A stretch of 64,000 nt of DNA from Armatimonadetes bacterium Uphvl-Ar2 (GCA_002162095.1 CP021424.1:186001-250000); one strand, 5' to 3'; positions 9,035-18,808 are shown, counted from the stretch's first letter. Notes: generated from the sequence alone by a model not told the origin. Numbers and translations: made by a program.

Positions 9035-9795
9035 TCCTTGGGGCCCTCTTCCACAAAGGACGCGCTTCGCTTGTTGAGGAATGCGGAGATCCCTTCGCGC
9101 CCTTCGTCACTCACGCGGCGTTGCGCCAGCAGGCGGGCGGCGGCTTCGGCCGTCAGCGGGCCGTCGGTCACCATCATCTTGCAGGCGTGGACGGCTTCAG
9201 GGCCGTTCTTGAGGATGTTCTGGATGACGCCTTCGGCCACAAAGTCCAGTTCGCCCGATTCCGCCAGCTTGTGCACCAGCCCGATGCGGTGGGCTTCGCG
9301 GGCATCAAAGACTTCGGCCGTGCAGAACAAGGCCCGCGCGTGGCCCGCGCCGATCTTGGGGAGCACGTAGGCGCCAATGGTGGCGGGCACCAGCCCCAGG
9401 CGGGCTTCGCTGAAACTGAACTTGGTATCCACCTCGGCAATGGCGACATCGCTGGCGGCCACCAGGCCGGCGCCCCCACCAAAGGCGGCCCCATGAACGA
9501 GCGATACAACAACGGCCGGGCAAGTGGCCATGGCGCGGAAGAGTTCGGCCAGCCGCAGGCAGTCTTGGTAGTTCTCTTCTTCGCTCACTTCGGAGGCGCG
9601 GCGCATCCAGTCGAGGTCGCCGCCGGCGCTAAAGGTCTTGCCATTGCCGCGCAGCACAACCACGCGCACGCCCTCCGGCAACTGTTGAAAGACCTCGGTG
9701 AGGCGGGCAATCAGGTCTTCGTTAAAGGCGTTCCGGACATCCGGGCGGTTCAAAGTCACCGCGTATCGCGCCCCATTGCGCTCCGTCAACAGCAT
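9031..9795 (-). CDS. Enoyl-CoA hydratase/isomerase
   Basis: A 254-aa crotonase-fold protein, full length. It shows NRPDVRNAFNEDL near the N-terminus, the oxyanion-hole segment GKTFSAGGDLDWM (about residues 55-67), HGAAFGGGAGLVAASDVAIA (about 105-124) and FSEARLGLVPA. The Glu in FSEARLG and the preceding Gly-rich loop match active crotonases. It hydrates or isomerises acyl-CoA double bonds. The stop overlaps the start of accC by ATGA, so the pair is translationally coupled. A methylglutaconyl-CoA hydratase role in leucine catabolism is the best guess; generic fatty-acid beta-oxidation is the alternative. Confidence 0.85.
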   Translation of the reverse strand: MLLTERNGARYAVTLNRPDVRNAFNEDLIARLTEVFQQLPEGVRVVVLRGNGKTFSAGGDLDWMRRASEVSEEENYQDCLRLAELFRAMATCPAVVVSLVHGAAFGGGAGLVAASDVAIAEVDTKFSFSEARLGLVPATIGAYVLPKIGAGHARALFCTAEVFDAREAHRIGLVHKLAESGELDFVAEGVIQNILKNGPEAVHACKMMVTDGPLTAEAAARLLAQRRVSDEGREGISAFLNKRSASFVEEGPKE

Positions 9796-9935
9796 GTTGT
9801 GCAGTATGCCCCGCCGCGCCGGGGTGATGGACCGGGACGGGTGTCAGTCCCATGTCCGTCTGTGCCCGGGGCCTCGCAGGTATTCTCTCGTCGCCGGGTG
9901 ACAACGGGGTCTCCAGGTCGTAAAGGACGACGCGC

Positions 9936-11165
9936 ATGACCGAAGTGATCATGCCCAAGATGGGCGACGGAATGGAGGAGGGCACTCTCCTCGAATGGCT
10001 GAAAAAGGACGGCGAGTCGGTGAAACCCGGCGAGGTCATCGGCACGATTCAAACTGACAAGGCCACGCTGGAACTGGAGTCTCCGGGGCGGGGCAAGCTG
10101 ACAGGATTCTTGATCCAATCGGGCGACACTGTGCCCGTGGGTCGTCCCATCGCAGCCATTTTGAAGGACGGCGAAAGCCTGCCCGCGAACTGGGGCAGCG
10201 GCGAAGCTTCCGCCCCGGCGTCAGAAGAGCCTGTAGCTGCCACCGAAGCTCCGGCCGCCAGCGCGGCGACCCCGGCGGCCACGACTTCTTCCAGAAACGA
10301 GCGCATCAAGGCCAGCCCGCTGGCCCGACGCGTGGCCGCTGATGCCGGTGTGGACCTGAGCGCGGTGACGGGCTCTGGACCCGGCGGACGCATTGTGCAC
10401 AAGGACGTGGTGGCCGCCATTGGCCAGCAGGGCTCTTCCCTGCCCAAGGCCGCGCCCAAGAGCGCCCCGGTGACGGCCAGCGCCGAAGACGTGAAGGTGC
10501 CGCTCAACTTCTTGCGCAAGATCATTGCCGAGCGCACCCACCAAAGCAAGATGGAAGCGCCCCATTTCTACGTGACCGTGGAAGTGGACATGGAGAAGAT
10601 CTACACGCTGCGCGAAGCCCTGAAGGAAGAAGAAGCCGGCAACATCAGCGTCAACGACTTTGTGGTGCGCGCGTGTGCCCTGGCCCTGCGCGAAATGCCG
10701 CAGGTGAACAGCACCTACCAAGGCGACTATCTTCTGCAGCTGGGCAACGTGAACATTGGCATAGCTGCCGCCGTGGATGACGGCCTGCTGGTGCCGGTGA
10801 TCCACCACGCCGACCAACTGACCCTGCGCCAGATTGCCGCCGCCAGCAAGGACTTGGTGACCAAGGCCCGCGCCGGTAAGCTGAGCCCGAATGAAATGAG
10901 CGGCTCGACCTTCAGCATCAGCAACATGGGCATGCTGGACGTTGACAACTTCGGCGCGATCATCAACGGCCCGAACGCCGCGATCCTCGCGATCTCTTCG
11001 GCCCGCAAGAAGGTCGTGGTGACGGAAAGCGACGAAGTGGAAGTGCGCTGGCGCATGAACATGACGGCCTCCTTTGACCACCGCGTGGTGGACGGGGCCG
11101 TGGGCGCTCAGTTCGTCAACATCGTGCGGGCGTACCTCGAAAGCCCGATGCGCTTGCTGAGCTAG
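9936..11165 (+). CDS. Dihydrolipoamide acyltransferase (E2) of a 2-oxoacid dehydrogenase
   Basis: 409 aa. Domains in order: one lipoyl domain (1-78, with the lipoyl-Lys at K42 in QTDKA), an Ala/Pro-rich linker (about 90-118), an E3-binding domain (about 122-160, KASPLARRVAADAG) and the catalytic acyltransferase core ending with SFDHRVVDG (His382). It transfers the acyl group from lipoate to CoA in pyruvate or branched-chain dehydrogenase complexes. The N-terminal MPKMGDGMEEG is the usual pyruvate-type start. No E1 or E3 genes adjoin, so the partners must lie elsewhere. A strong terminator follows 22 bp after the stop. Confidence 0.9.
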   Translation: MTEVIMPKMGDGMEEGTLLEWLKKDGESVKPGEVIGTIQTDKATLELESPGRGKLTGFLIQSGDTVPVGRPIAAILKDGESLPANWGSGEASAPASEEPVAATEAPAASAATPAATTSSRNERIKASPLARRVAADAGVDLSAVTGSGPGGRIVHKDVVAAIGQQGSSLPKAAPKSAPVTASAEDVKVPLNFLRKIIAERTHQSKMEAPHFYVTVEVDMEKIYTLREALKEEEAGNISVNDFVVRACALALREMPQVNSTYQGDYLLQLGNVNIGIAAAVDDGLLVPVIHHADQLTLRQIAAASKDLVTKARAGKLSPNEMSGSTFSISNMGMLDVDNFGAIINGPNAAILAISSARKKVVVTESDEVEVRWRMNMTASFDHRVVDGAVGAQFVNIVRAYLESPMRLLS

Positions 11166-11187
11166 GCTCGCTCCTAGCCAATAGAAC

Positions 11188-11225
11188 AACGCCGCCCGGG
11201 AGTGATCTCAGGCGGCGTTTTTTTG
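11188..11225 (+). terminator. Strong intrinsic terminator after the E2 gene
   Basis: A perfect 9-bp stem (AACGCCGCC / GGCGGCGTT) with a 14-nt loop is followed by a run of seven T. It ends the E2 transcript. The left arm also starts with AAC, so it may partly work for the convergent ROK gene ending at 11241. Confidence 0.9.
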
Positions 11226-11240
11226 TTTTCTGTGACCGAC

Positions 11241-12263
11241 TCAGGCAAGCTGACGAGCGAGGGCGGCCGCCCCCAGGATGCCCGCCGAGCGCAGGCGTTG
11301 CGCCCGCACGATGCGCACGTCATCCATCAGGCTCGGCACCGCAATGTCGCGGGCCTGCATGGTGAGGGCCGGGGCAAAGTGCGGCCACGCCTTGGCAATC
11401 TGCCCGCCAATGGCCACCACGTCCGGCGCAAACACGTTGATCAGGCTGCCCACGCCCGCGCCGAGGTAGGTGCCGTATTCATCCCACACGCGGCGGGCCA
11501 GGGGGTCACCGACGTCGGCGGCTTCGGCTACCAGCTTGGGGGTTACGAGGCTGAGGTCGCCCTTCACCCAGTCGTTCATGATGGACGCGCCCCGGCGCTT
11601 GAGCTTGTTCTGGGCACGCACGGTCAGGCCCTCGGCTTGGCCGTAGGCTTCCAATGCCCCGTAGGCGCCACTGTTGCACAGCATCCCGCCCATGGCAATG
11701 AGGGTATGGCCGAGTTCGACGCCGCCCTTGTTGCCGCCCACGAGGAGCAGAGGCCCGCTGGCCTGGCCATCGACGCTGCCCGGACCGAGTACGACCCCGC
11801 CCCCCACGCCCGTGCCCAGCGTGAACATGAGGAGACACTTAGCCTTCCCTTCGCCGCTGCCGAATTGGTATTCGCCCAGGGCGGCGCAGTTGGCGTCGTT
11901 GCCCATCACCACGGGCAGGCCGAGCCGCTCTTCCAGCGGTCCGCGCACGGCCACGTGCTGCCAATAGTAGAAGACCCCGTCGCGGTACTCGCCGAAGTTG
12001 GGGGCCCAGCGGACTTCCCCGCTGTCGTTGTCCACATGGCCCGGGATGGCAAGCCCCACGGCTCGCACGGGCTCACCGGCATCCGCGATGGCGGCCTTCA
12101 CCACCTGTGCCACGGCATCGAGGGTCGCATCCAGACCATTTTGAGCCTGACTGGGGGCCGAAATCGGTCGCAGGAGCCCCGGACGACCGTCGGATCGGAT
12201 GACCTGGGCACGGACATTTGTGCCTCCTAAATCGACACCGACAACCGCTTGCTGAGACTCCAT
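11241..12263 (-). CDS. ROK-family sugar kinase (glucokinase-like)
   Basis: 340 aa from the ATG at 12263. Conserved segments: GVDLGGTNVRAQ (phosphate loop), IPGHVDNDSGEVRWAPNF (sugar site), GNDANCAALGEYQFG with the catalytic Asp in GNDAN, and TLGTGVGGGVV (ATP site). These fit an ATP-dependent glucokinase or fructokinase of the ROK group. The zinc site is degenerate: after HTLIAMGG the usual three-cysteine cluster keeps only the first Cys (LCNSGAYGALEAY). The gene is divergent from moxR and convergent to the E2 gene. Confidence 0.85.
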   Translation of the reverse strand: MESQQAVVGVDLGGTNVRAQVIRSDGRPGLLRPISAPSQAQNGLDATLDAVAQVVKAAIADAGEPVRAVGLAIPGHVDNDSGEVRWAPNFGEYRDGVFYYWQHVAVRGPLEERLGLPVVMGNDANCAALGEYQFGSGEGKAKCLLMFTLGTGVGGGVVLGPGSVDGQASGPLLLVGGNKGGVELGHTLIAMGGMLCNSGAYGALEAYGQAEGLTVRAQNKLKRRGASIMNDWVKGDLSLVTPKLVAEAADVGDPLARRVWDEYGTYLGAGVGSLINVFAPDVVAIGGQIAKAWPHFAPALTMQARDIAVPSLMDDVRIVRAQRLRSAGILGAAALARQLA

Positions 12264-12297
12264 GACGACCAATTTTAACTTAGATGAAAAATTGCGG

Positions 12298-12325
12298 TTA
12301 CAACTAGGCCCGGAAAGCGTAAATA
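12298..12325 (+). promoter_or_regulatory. Possible promoter for the moxR operon
   Basis: TTACAA, a 16-bp spacer and TAAATA lie 40-65 bp before the preferred moxR start, in the gap between divergent genes. The match to the housekeeping consensus is moderate; no experimental start is implied. Confidence 0.3.
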
Positions 12326-12363
12326 ACCGTATGCTAGCGACAGATGCTGTGGGGAGCACTGTG

Positions 12364-13320
12364 ATGGACGCGGAAGCACTTAAGACCCTTGGGGGTGCGC
12401 TTCAGTCCGAATTGAGTCGAGTGATTGTTGGGAAGCCGGATTCCGTGCGAGACGCGGTGGTGACCCTTTTTTGTGGTGGTCACCTGCTGGTGGAAGACGT
12501 GCCGGGGGTCGGCAAAACGACCTTGGCCAAGGCCCTGGCGAGGGCGCTGGGCGGGGAGTTCCGCCGTGTGCAGTTCACGCCAGACCTGCTGCCGAGCGAC
12601 GTGACGGGCGGTTCGATTTTGAACCGCACCACGAACCAGTTTGAGTTCCAACCCGGACCGGTGTTTGCCAACGTCGTGCTGGTGGACGAAGTCAACCGCG
12701 CCACGCCGAAGACGCAATCTGCGCTTCTGGAAGCGATGGAAGAACGCCAGGTGACGGTGGACGGGGTGACCCGCCCGCTGCCCGACCCGTTCATGGTCAT
12801 CGCCACCCAGAACAACATCGAAATGACGGGGACTTACCCCCTGCCCGAAGCCCAGCTGGACCGCTTTTTGGCGCGGGTTTCGCTGGGATATCCGGACCGA
12901 AACAGCGAAACGGCCATCCTGACCGACCAGCAGACGACGCACCCGCTCTTGACCGTGAGCGCGCGCGCCACCTTGGCCGAAATCAGTGCCGCCCAGGCCG
13001 CCGTGCGCAAGATCTTTGTCCATGACAGCGTGAAGGAATACGTGGTGGACGTGGTGCGGGCCACGCGCGACAACGCGCAACTGGCGCTGGGCTCCTCGCC
13101 GCGCGGTTCGCTTTATCTGATGCTGGCCGGGCAAGCCCGGGCCGGACTCGAAGGCAGTGCCTTTGTGACGCCGGACCACATCAAGGCCGTAGCACCGCTG
13201 GTGCTGGGCCACCGCGTGATCGTGCGGGCCGAAGCTCGTGCGCGCGGTGCCACGGGGCCGAGCATCATCCAGCAAATCATGGGCACCGTCGCGACGCCCA
13301 CGGCATTCCGACCTTCGTAA
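12364..13320 (+). CDS. MoxR-type AAA+ ATPase
   Basis: 318 aa from the ATG at 12364, chosen because GGGGAG lies 7 nt upstream; a longer frame to 12262 would overlap the divergent kinase start. It has Walker A DVPGVGKTT, Walker B VLVDEVNRA, sensor VIATQNN and the arginine-finger region PEAQLDRF. MoxR ATPases act as chaperones that help assemble or activate partner proteins, usually encoded next to them. Here the partners are the DUF58 and transglutaminase proteins immediately downstream, the standard MoxR operon arrangement. Confidence 0.9.
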   Translation: MDAEALKTLGGALQSELSRVIVGKPDSVRDAVVTLFCGGHLLVEDVPGVGKTTLAKALARALGGEFRRVQFTPDLLPSDVTGGSILNRTTNQFEFQPGPVFANVVLVDEVNRATPKTQSALLEAMEERQVTVDGVTRPLPDPFMVIATQNNIEMTGTYPLPEAQLDRFLARVSLGYPDRNSETAILTDQQTTHPLLTVSARATLAEISAAQAAVRKIFVHDSVKEYVVDVVRATRDNAQLALGSSPRGSLYLMLAGQARAGLEGSAFVTPDHIKAVAPLVLGHRVIVRAEARARGATGPSIIQQIMGTVATPTAFRPS

Positions 13321-13330
13321 CGCCAGGCGC

Positions 13331-14517
13331 ATGAATAGATACGCCAGCATAGCGCTCACGGCGGCCGCGTTCTTCTTGATCGTGATGGCCGTGCTGAACG
13401 ATTCGCCACCCCTGTTTTACATGGGGACGGCGATGGTGGCCACGTTGCTGGCCGCCCGCCTGCAGGCGTATTTGGCCGTGCGGTATTTGCGGTTCGAGCG
13501 GTTTGCCCCGCCCGCGGTGGCCGTAGGCGAACCCGTGGTCATCGAGATGATTGTGTGGAGCGAGCGCCGCATCAAGCGGCCGCTGGTGACCGTGCGAGAC
13601 GGTCTGCCCGAGAGCCTACGACGACAAGAGCTGGCCCCGCCCTTGCCCGTGGCCCCGAGCTACGAGCAGCCCATCCGAACGCGCTATGAGTTCCGCCCTT
13701 GAAGCGCGGACGCTACCGCTGGAGCCTTGTGAAGGTGGAAGCGAGTGACGCCCTCGGTCTGGTGTATCTGAGCCACAAGCACCGCACCGAGCAGGCGGAA
13801 TTGACCGTCTACCCGGCCCCGTTGCCGGTGGAAGTGGAACTGAACCCCACCGCTGGGAGTGGCATTGCCGAAGTGGAAGCGGGACGAGTGCGCGGATCGG
13901 GCTTGGAGCCCCATGCCGTGCGCGAATATGTGAGTGGCGACCCGCTGCGCTACATTCACTGGAAGTCTTCGGCGCGGCGCGACACGCTGATGGTGAAGGA
14001 GTTCGACACCGGCACCAGCGTGAGCCTGGCCATCGTGCTGGACAACCGCAAAGCCACCGATGTCATCGATCTGGAAGGCAGCACGTTGGAGACCCTGTGC
14101 GGCCATGCGCTGTACCTGGCCGAGAGCTACCTGGAACGAGGCGCGGAGGTGACCTTCCCGCAGTACGAAAAGGTGGCGCGAGGCGAACATTCGGAACTCC
14201 GCATTCGGCAGGTGCGAGAGGTGCTGGTGGACGTGCAGGACGACCAGATTGAATCGCTCAGCGCGCAGCTGCTACGGGTGGCGGCGCCGCTGGCCGAATC
14301 CACCACGGTGGTGATTTTGCTGGCCGTGGCCGACCCCGATCTGCCCGCCGCCCTCACGCAGCTCGCGCACCTGCAGCGCGTGGTGCTGACCCTCGACGCG
14401 GCCGAATACGACGAGAAGCGAGCTCCGGGTAGCGCCTCGCATCCGGCCTACCTGCAAGAACTTGAGAGCGCCGGTGCCCGCGTGGTGCCTGTGGCGCGAC
14501 GGAGGCGAAGCTCGTGA
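13331..14517 (+). pseudogene. DUF58 protein, single-base frameshift
   Basis: The first frame (13331-13702) gives two membrane helices and the start of the soluble domain, ending at YEFRP then TGA. The second frame (from 13699) continues without a gap as LKRGRYRW, the conserved DUF58 centre, followed by GLEPHAVREYVSGDPLRYIHWKSSARR. One extra C in the CCC run at 13696-13698 joins them to about 395 aa, the usual family length. DUF58 proteins have a von Willebrand-like domain and work with MoxR ATPases. Spacing is 10 bp after moxR and 4-nt overlap with the transglutaminase gene. A sequencing indel is likelier than inactivation. Confidence 0.85.
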
Positions 14518-16670
14518 ACCGAAGCATTGAGAACACCAACTGGGTGGACTACCTGCTGGCGATTTGCGCCAGTGGATCGGCGGCGTACTCCCTTGGGATG
14601 AGCCTCGGGAAATCCGACCTGGCCATGACCCTGCTGGTCATGGTGGTGGCGGCCACGCTCATCGGTGCTTTGGGAGGCCGAGCGGCCAAGGGCACGAAGT
14701 TTTACACCTGGGACGGCGCACTAGCGGGGGTGACCTGCATGGCGCTGTTTACGCAGACGTTCCGCATCAATGGCATCCTGCCGGATGAAGGCTTTCCCTT
14801 CTCGCTCATCGTCGGCTGCACCCTCACGCTCTTGATTGTCGGCGGAGGCCTGTGGGCGTGGCGCGATGGCACTTTGCTGTTCACCAGCCTGCCCAGCCTC
14901 GCCATGTTCGGCTTGGTGGGCACGTTCGACACCTACAAGCCGGGCACGTTCCTGTTCTTTATCTACCTGGTGTGCACGGCGGTGCTCTATAGCCGCACCC
15001 ACTACCGCGCGATGGTGATTCGGGCCAAGGAGAGTGGGGTGGAAGAGCCGCACCTGCTCCACCGAGACGCCTGGCGTTGGATGGCGGGCTCCGGTTGGGC
15101 TTTTGCCTCCGCCGGGGCCATCATCGTGCTTAGCGTGATTGGCGGGCCGCTAGTACGAACGACGGTTCGCACGATCGTGCCCGACCCGCCCCTGCAAGGC
15201 GCCTCGCGAATTCAGCCGCCGCAGCCGCAAAACCGAACCGGCGCGAACCCGACCCCCAGCGATGTGCGCGTAGGAACGGGGCCGGTGGAACTGACTGATG
15301 GTGAGATGTTTGAGGTGAGCAAAAACGCAGGGATGTACCTGCGGACCTCGACCTACGACAACTTCACCGGCGCTGGCTGGCAATTGGATCGAACCAATTG
15401 GAACAAACCGAGCTTTACGGTGGACGAGCGTGGCCCTACTTCGAGCATTACCGGCCCCACCGGCGGCCTGATGGGCTACCAGCCGGACGGCGTGCCCCCG
15501 CTCGAACCCATTGGCAATCCGGTCCTCAACCGCATCATGATCCGGCGCATTGAGCAACAAACGGCCATGCTCCCGAGCCCTGGCCCGGTGGCCGAAGTGG
15601 ACGGCACGGAAATGCGCGTGACATGGTTCCCGACGGGCCAAGTCGCCGTCATTCCGCGCGAGGGGGTGTTGGGTCAGGTGTCGTACTCAGCAGTGGTGGT
15701 TCGCACCGGGAGCACGGACAAACCCTCGATTGACCCGATCAAGCGACTGGAGGAAGAAGAGCTTCAAGTTCTGCTGACTACCCGCCAGCGCCCAGCGGAA
15801 CTCCGGCGCATAAACAGCAACGGCGTGAACAACGCTCCGGTGCCCCCGCGCGTGCAAGAGTGGGTGCGGGAGACCATTGCCGGGGCCACGACGGACTACG
15901 ACAAGGCCGAACGCTTGCGCGCCCGTATTGCCCAGACGATTCAATACAACACCCAGGCCGAAGCCGTGCCACGCGGCATGAACGCGGTGGAGCACGCCCT
16001 TTTTGGCAAGAAGGAGGGCTACTGCGACCTGTTTGCCAGCACCATGACGGTGGCGGCAAGAGAAGCTGGCCTGACCGCCCGCTACGTGACCGGCTTTGTG
16101 CTGGATACGCCGGAAGTCACCGACGACAACTTCATCGTGGTGCGCGAGCGCATGAGCCACGCCTGGAGCGAGGTCTACTTTGAAGATGTCGGCTGGATTC
16201 CGTTCGACGCCACGATGGGCGCGACAGTGGCCCCTGGGGGAAGCCGCTATGACCGCCAGACTGACCCGTTCGCGGTGTTCAAGTCGGCGCAGGCGCGGCA
16301 GGTCTATTTCGGCATTGGCGGCTTGCTCGCACTTGGGGGCCTTTTCCTGCTGTTGCGAAATGTTCGGTTCCAAGCTCAGGATCGCCGAGCGATGCGCGAT
16401 GTCGCGAGCCTGGAGCGTTCGCACCGCCGGTTTGTGGCGGACGTGGAGCGATTCACCAAGTCCACGAAGAAGTTCAGCGAAACCACGCCGGAGTATCTAC
16501 AAGGCCAACGCAACGCGCTGGGCGAGTTCTTTGCCCCGGCGGCGGGGATTGCGCAGCAGTTCAATAACGCTTTCTTCGCCCCGTTCGGTATCGACGCGGA
16601 GACCAAGGACCGGCTGGACCAGCAGATTAAGCAACTCGGGCGCGAGATGAGTCAACATCGGAAACGATGA
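14514..16670 (+). CDS. Membrane-anchored transglutaminase-like protein
   Basis: 718 aa with a GTG start overlapping the DUF58 stop. About six to seven N-terminal membrane helices (15-205) precede a periplasmic region, then the transglutaminase core with Cys in EGYCDLFAS (about 503-511), His in MSHAWSEV and Asp in WIPFDAT, the full catalytic triad. One more membrane helix (about 595-612) is followed by a cytoplasmic charged tail of about 100 aa with coiled-coil character. This DUF3488/TgpA-like layout is the usual third member of MoxR operons. It probably crosslinks or hydrolyses envelope proteins; the substrate is unknown. Confidence 0.88.
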   Translation: MNRSIENTNWVDYLLAICASGSAAYSLGMSLGKSDLAMTLLVMVVAATLIGALGGRAAKGTKFYTWDGALAGVTCMALFTQTFRINGILPDEGFPFSLIVGCTLTLLIVGGGLWAWRDGTLLFTSLPSLAMFGLVGTFDTYKPGTFLFFIYLVCTAVLYSRTHYRAMVIRAKESGVEEPHLLHRDAWRWMAGSGWAFASAGAIIVLSVIGGPLVRTTVRTIVPDPPLQGASRIQPPQPQNRTGANPTPSDVRVGTGPVELTDGEMFEVSKNAGMYLRTSTYDNFTGAGWQLDRTNWNKPSFTVDERGPTSSITGPTGGLMGYQPDGVPPLEPIGNPVLNRIMIRRIEQQTAMLPSPGPVAEVDGTEMRVTWFPTGQVAVIPREGVLGQVSYSAVVVRTGSTDKPSIDPIKRLEEEELQVLLTTRQRPAELRRINSNGVNNAPVPPRVQEWVRETIAGATTDYDKAERLRARIAQTIQYNTQAEAVPRGMNAVEHALFGKKEGYCDLFASTMTVAAREAGLTARYVTGFVLDTPEVTDDNFIVVRERMSHAWSEVYFEDVGWIPFDATMGATVAPGGSRYDRQTDPFAVFKSAQARQVYFGIGGLLALGGLFLLLRNVRFQAQDRRAMRDVASLERSHRRFVADVERFTKSTKKFSETTPEYLQGQRNALGEFFAPAAGIAQQFNNAFFAPFGIDAETKDRLDQQIKQLGREMSQHRKR

Positions 16671-17803
16671 GCAAGGACATCGTGGCGAGGGCGTTGGCCC
16701 ACCGGGTCGTCCTGATTTGCGGGGATGAGGAGGTGCTGCGCATGGACGCCTGGCGCCGCATCCTGGCCGAGCTCAAAGACGACGACGGCTTTGACCGGGA
16801 GTCGTTTACGGCGGATAAATCGAAGCCGGGAGACTGGCTGGGTTCAGCTAGCCAGATTCCCTTTTTGGCTGCGCGGCGCACGGTGCTCGTGCGGCACCTC
16901 TTGCGCAAGAGCCCCCAGGACGCCAGCCGCACGCGCTACGACGACAAGCACCCGGCCGTGATGGCCCTCGCGGGGGTGCCCGAGAGCGGCTTTGTGCTGC
17001 TGATGGCCGACGACGAAGGCGGCGACCGCGAGAAGCGCGACCAGGCCGCCAAACACGCCGAGCAGTGGACCAAGGTGGTGACGGCCGCCAAGGGGCTGGT
17101 GCTGGAGTTCAAATCGAACCCCAGCGAGACGGTGCGGAGCGTGATGCAGGCCGCCGACGCCGCCGACAAAACGATCAAGCGCGACGCCGCCATGCTACTG
17201 GCCGAAATGGTGGGGGGCAAGCTTGCCCGCGCTCTGGCGGAGCTGGAAAAGTGCATCCTCTATGTGGGCGATGACCCCGTGATTTCGAGCGACGTCGTGA
17301 AGCGGGTGGTCATTGCCGAATCTGACTACAAAGCGCACCAACTGGTGCAGGCCATCACCACCGGGCACACCAGCGACGCGATGCTGCACTTGCGGCAGCT
17401 GATTGCCGAAGAGGGCCGCAACGCCACGGGGATTGTGAGTTATCTGGTGATGATCTTTAAGTCGGCGTGGCAAGCCCGCTTGGGGCTGGAGATGAACCAA
17501 CGCAACGGCGGGAGATTCTCGGCGGAGTTTGTGGATCTCTTGCCTGACCCGGGGCTGCACAAGGAGCCCGATTGGAAGCAACGGAGCGCCTTCCAAGTGG
17601 CGCGAGATTGGAATCGCGAGGGTTTGAGCGAGGCGATGCGGGTGCTGCTCGATGCCGATTGCCGCCTGAAAGGCCTGCGCCCCGGGCAAAGCGTGCCCGA
17701 CACCCTCGAGACCATGGTGTTGCAGCTCTCGCGGCTGGCCAAGGGCCTGCACAGCGGCGTTCCCCGCTTAGGGGATGCGCGTGAGCCGCTCCTCAAACTC
17801 TAA
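16667..17803 (+). CDS. holA: DNA polymerase III delta subunit
   Basis: 378 aa, overlapping the upstream stop by ATGA. It has the HolA layout: an N-terminal AAA+-like domain beginning VVLICGDEEVLRMDAWRRI, the middle domain with ALAELEKCILYVG and the C-terminal collar region. Delta opens the beta sliding clamp as part of the clamp loader. Sequence conservation in this family is low, so the call rests on length, the start motif and domain order. It appears co-transcribed with the transglutaminase. Its 3' end overlaps the convergent dGTPase gene by 36 bp. Confidence 0.82.
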   Translation: MSKDIVARALAHRVVLICGDEEVLRMDAWRRILAELKDDDGFDRESFTADKSKPGDWLGSASQIPFLAARRTVLVRHLLRKSPQDASRTRYDDKHPAVMALAGVPESGFVLLMADDEGGDREKRDQAAKHAEQWTKVVTAAKGLVLEFKSNPSETVRSVMQAADAADKTIKRDAAMLLAEMVGGKLARALAELEKCILYVGDDPVISSDVVKRVVIAESDYKAHQLVQAITTGHTSDAMLHLRQLIAEEGRNATGIVSYLVMIFKSAWQARLGLEMNQRNGGRFSAEFVDLLPDPGLHKEPDWKQRSAFQVARDWNREGLSEAMRVLLDADCRLKGLRPGQSVPDTLETMVLQLSRLAKGLHSGVPRLGDAREPLLKL

Positions 17804-18802
17804 CGGCAAGAACTCCTGCCGGTAGGTGCTAAGCGCGAAGCGATCCGTCATCCCCGCCACGTAGTCCAGCGCCCCTTGTACACCCGTGAACCCTTCGGGC
17901 AGTCTTCCCTTCGTGGCGTAGTGCACCAGAAGCGAGCGGACCACGAACTCGGCCTTCTCGACATCTTGATTGTGGACCGGATAGCTCAGGTAGACGTTTT
18001 CGAACATCCACTCCTTCAGGTCGTTCATCAACTGGAGCATTGGAGCGGAAAGTCGAATCGCGGGTTGATCCAGAGAGTGGGTGATGACATCGGTCACCAT
18101 CCGCTCGATCCGCTCCCCGTGGGAATGGCCGAGTTCGGAGAACGCAGCGGGTACGCCCGCGATGATCCCACTGCGGATGGCGTCGTCGAGGTCGTGGTTG
18201 AGATACGCAATGCGGTCGCTGATACGAACCACGGCGGCTTCGAGAGTACTCACGGGCTCGCCGTCGTGGGCGCTGAGGTCCGCGCGGCCCTTGCTATGCC
18301 CGCCGATGCCGCGCCGGGTTTCGGCCGTGAGGTTAAGCGGCGTGAGGATGTCCACCACCCGCAGGGAGTGTTCGGAGTGGTGGAAATGGGAAGGACCGCC
18401 GGGGGGCACGGCAGGATCGCGCAGGGCGTCATCGAGGGCACGTTCTCCGGCGTGGCCAAAGGGCGGATGCCCGACGTCGTGGCCGAGGGCAATGGCTTCG
18501 GTGAGGTCTTCGTTGAGGCGCAACGCTCGGCTGAGCGTGCGGGCGATCTGGGCGACTTCGAGCGTGTGCGTCAGACGAGTGCGATAGTGGTCGCCCACCG
18601 GGGCGATGAACACCTGCGTCTTGTGCTTAAGGCGCCGAAACGGCTTGCTGTGCAGAATCCGATCCCGGTCCTTCATGAACACCGTCCGCACGGCATCTTG
18701 GGGTTCCGGGCGCGCCCGGCCCTCACTTTCGCAGGCCAGGGCCGCGAAGGGCGAGAGCGACTGCCGCTCTCGCTCTTCCAGCGTCGCGCGTAGATTCGAC
18801 AT
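17768..18802 (-). CDS. dgt: Deoxyguanosinetriphosphate triphosphohydrolase-like protein
   Basis: 344 aa from the ATG at 18802. It has the HD-domain metal site: His in RLTHTLEV, HD in LGHDVGHPPFGHAGE, and Asp in RISDRIAYLNHDLDDA. The N-terminal RPEPQDAVRTVFMKDRDRI and SKPFRRLKHKTQVF are family hallmarks. Members split dNTPs into nucleoside and triphosphate and control dNTP pools. The length is that of the shorter dGTPase-like branch rather than the 505-aa E. coli type. It lies 6 bp downstream of asd on the same strand, so the two may be cotranscribed. Confidence 0.88.
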   Translation of the reverse strand: MSNLRATLEERERQSLSPFAALACESEGRARPEPQDAVRTVFMKDRDRILHSKPFRRLKHKTQVFIAPVGDHYRTRLTHTLEVAQIARTLSRALRLNEDLTEAIALGHDVGHPPFGHAGERALDDALRDPAVPPGGPSHFHHSEHSLRVVDILTPLNLTAETRRGIGGHSKGRADLSAHDGEPVSTLEAAVVRISDRIAYLNHDLDDAIRSGIIAGVPAAFSELGHSHGERIERMVTDVITHSLDQPAIRLSAPMLQLMNDLKEWMFENVYLSYPVHNQDVEKAEFVVRSLLVHYATKGRLPEGFTGVQGALDYVAGMTDRFALSTYRQEFLPLEFEERLTRIP

Positions 18803-18808
18803 CAACGC

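Noticed and set aside
8141-12230. Plus- and minus-strand frames of 300-400 codons opposite accC, the hydratase, E2 and the ROK kinase
   Set aside because: His/Gly/Ala-rich translations typical of antisense frames in high-GC DNA; the opposite strand carries unmistakable enzyme motifs.
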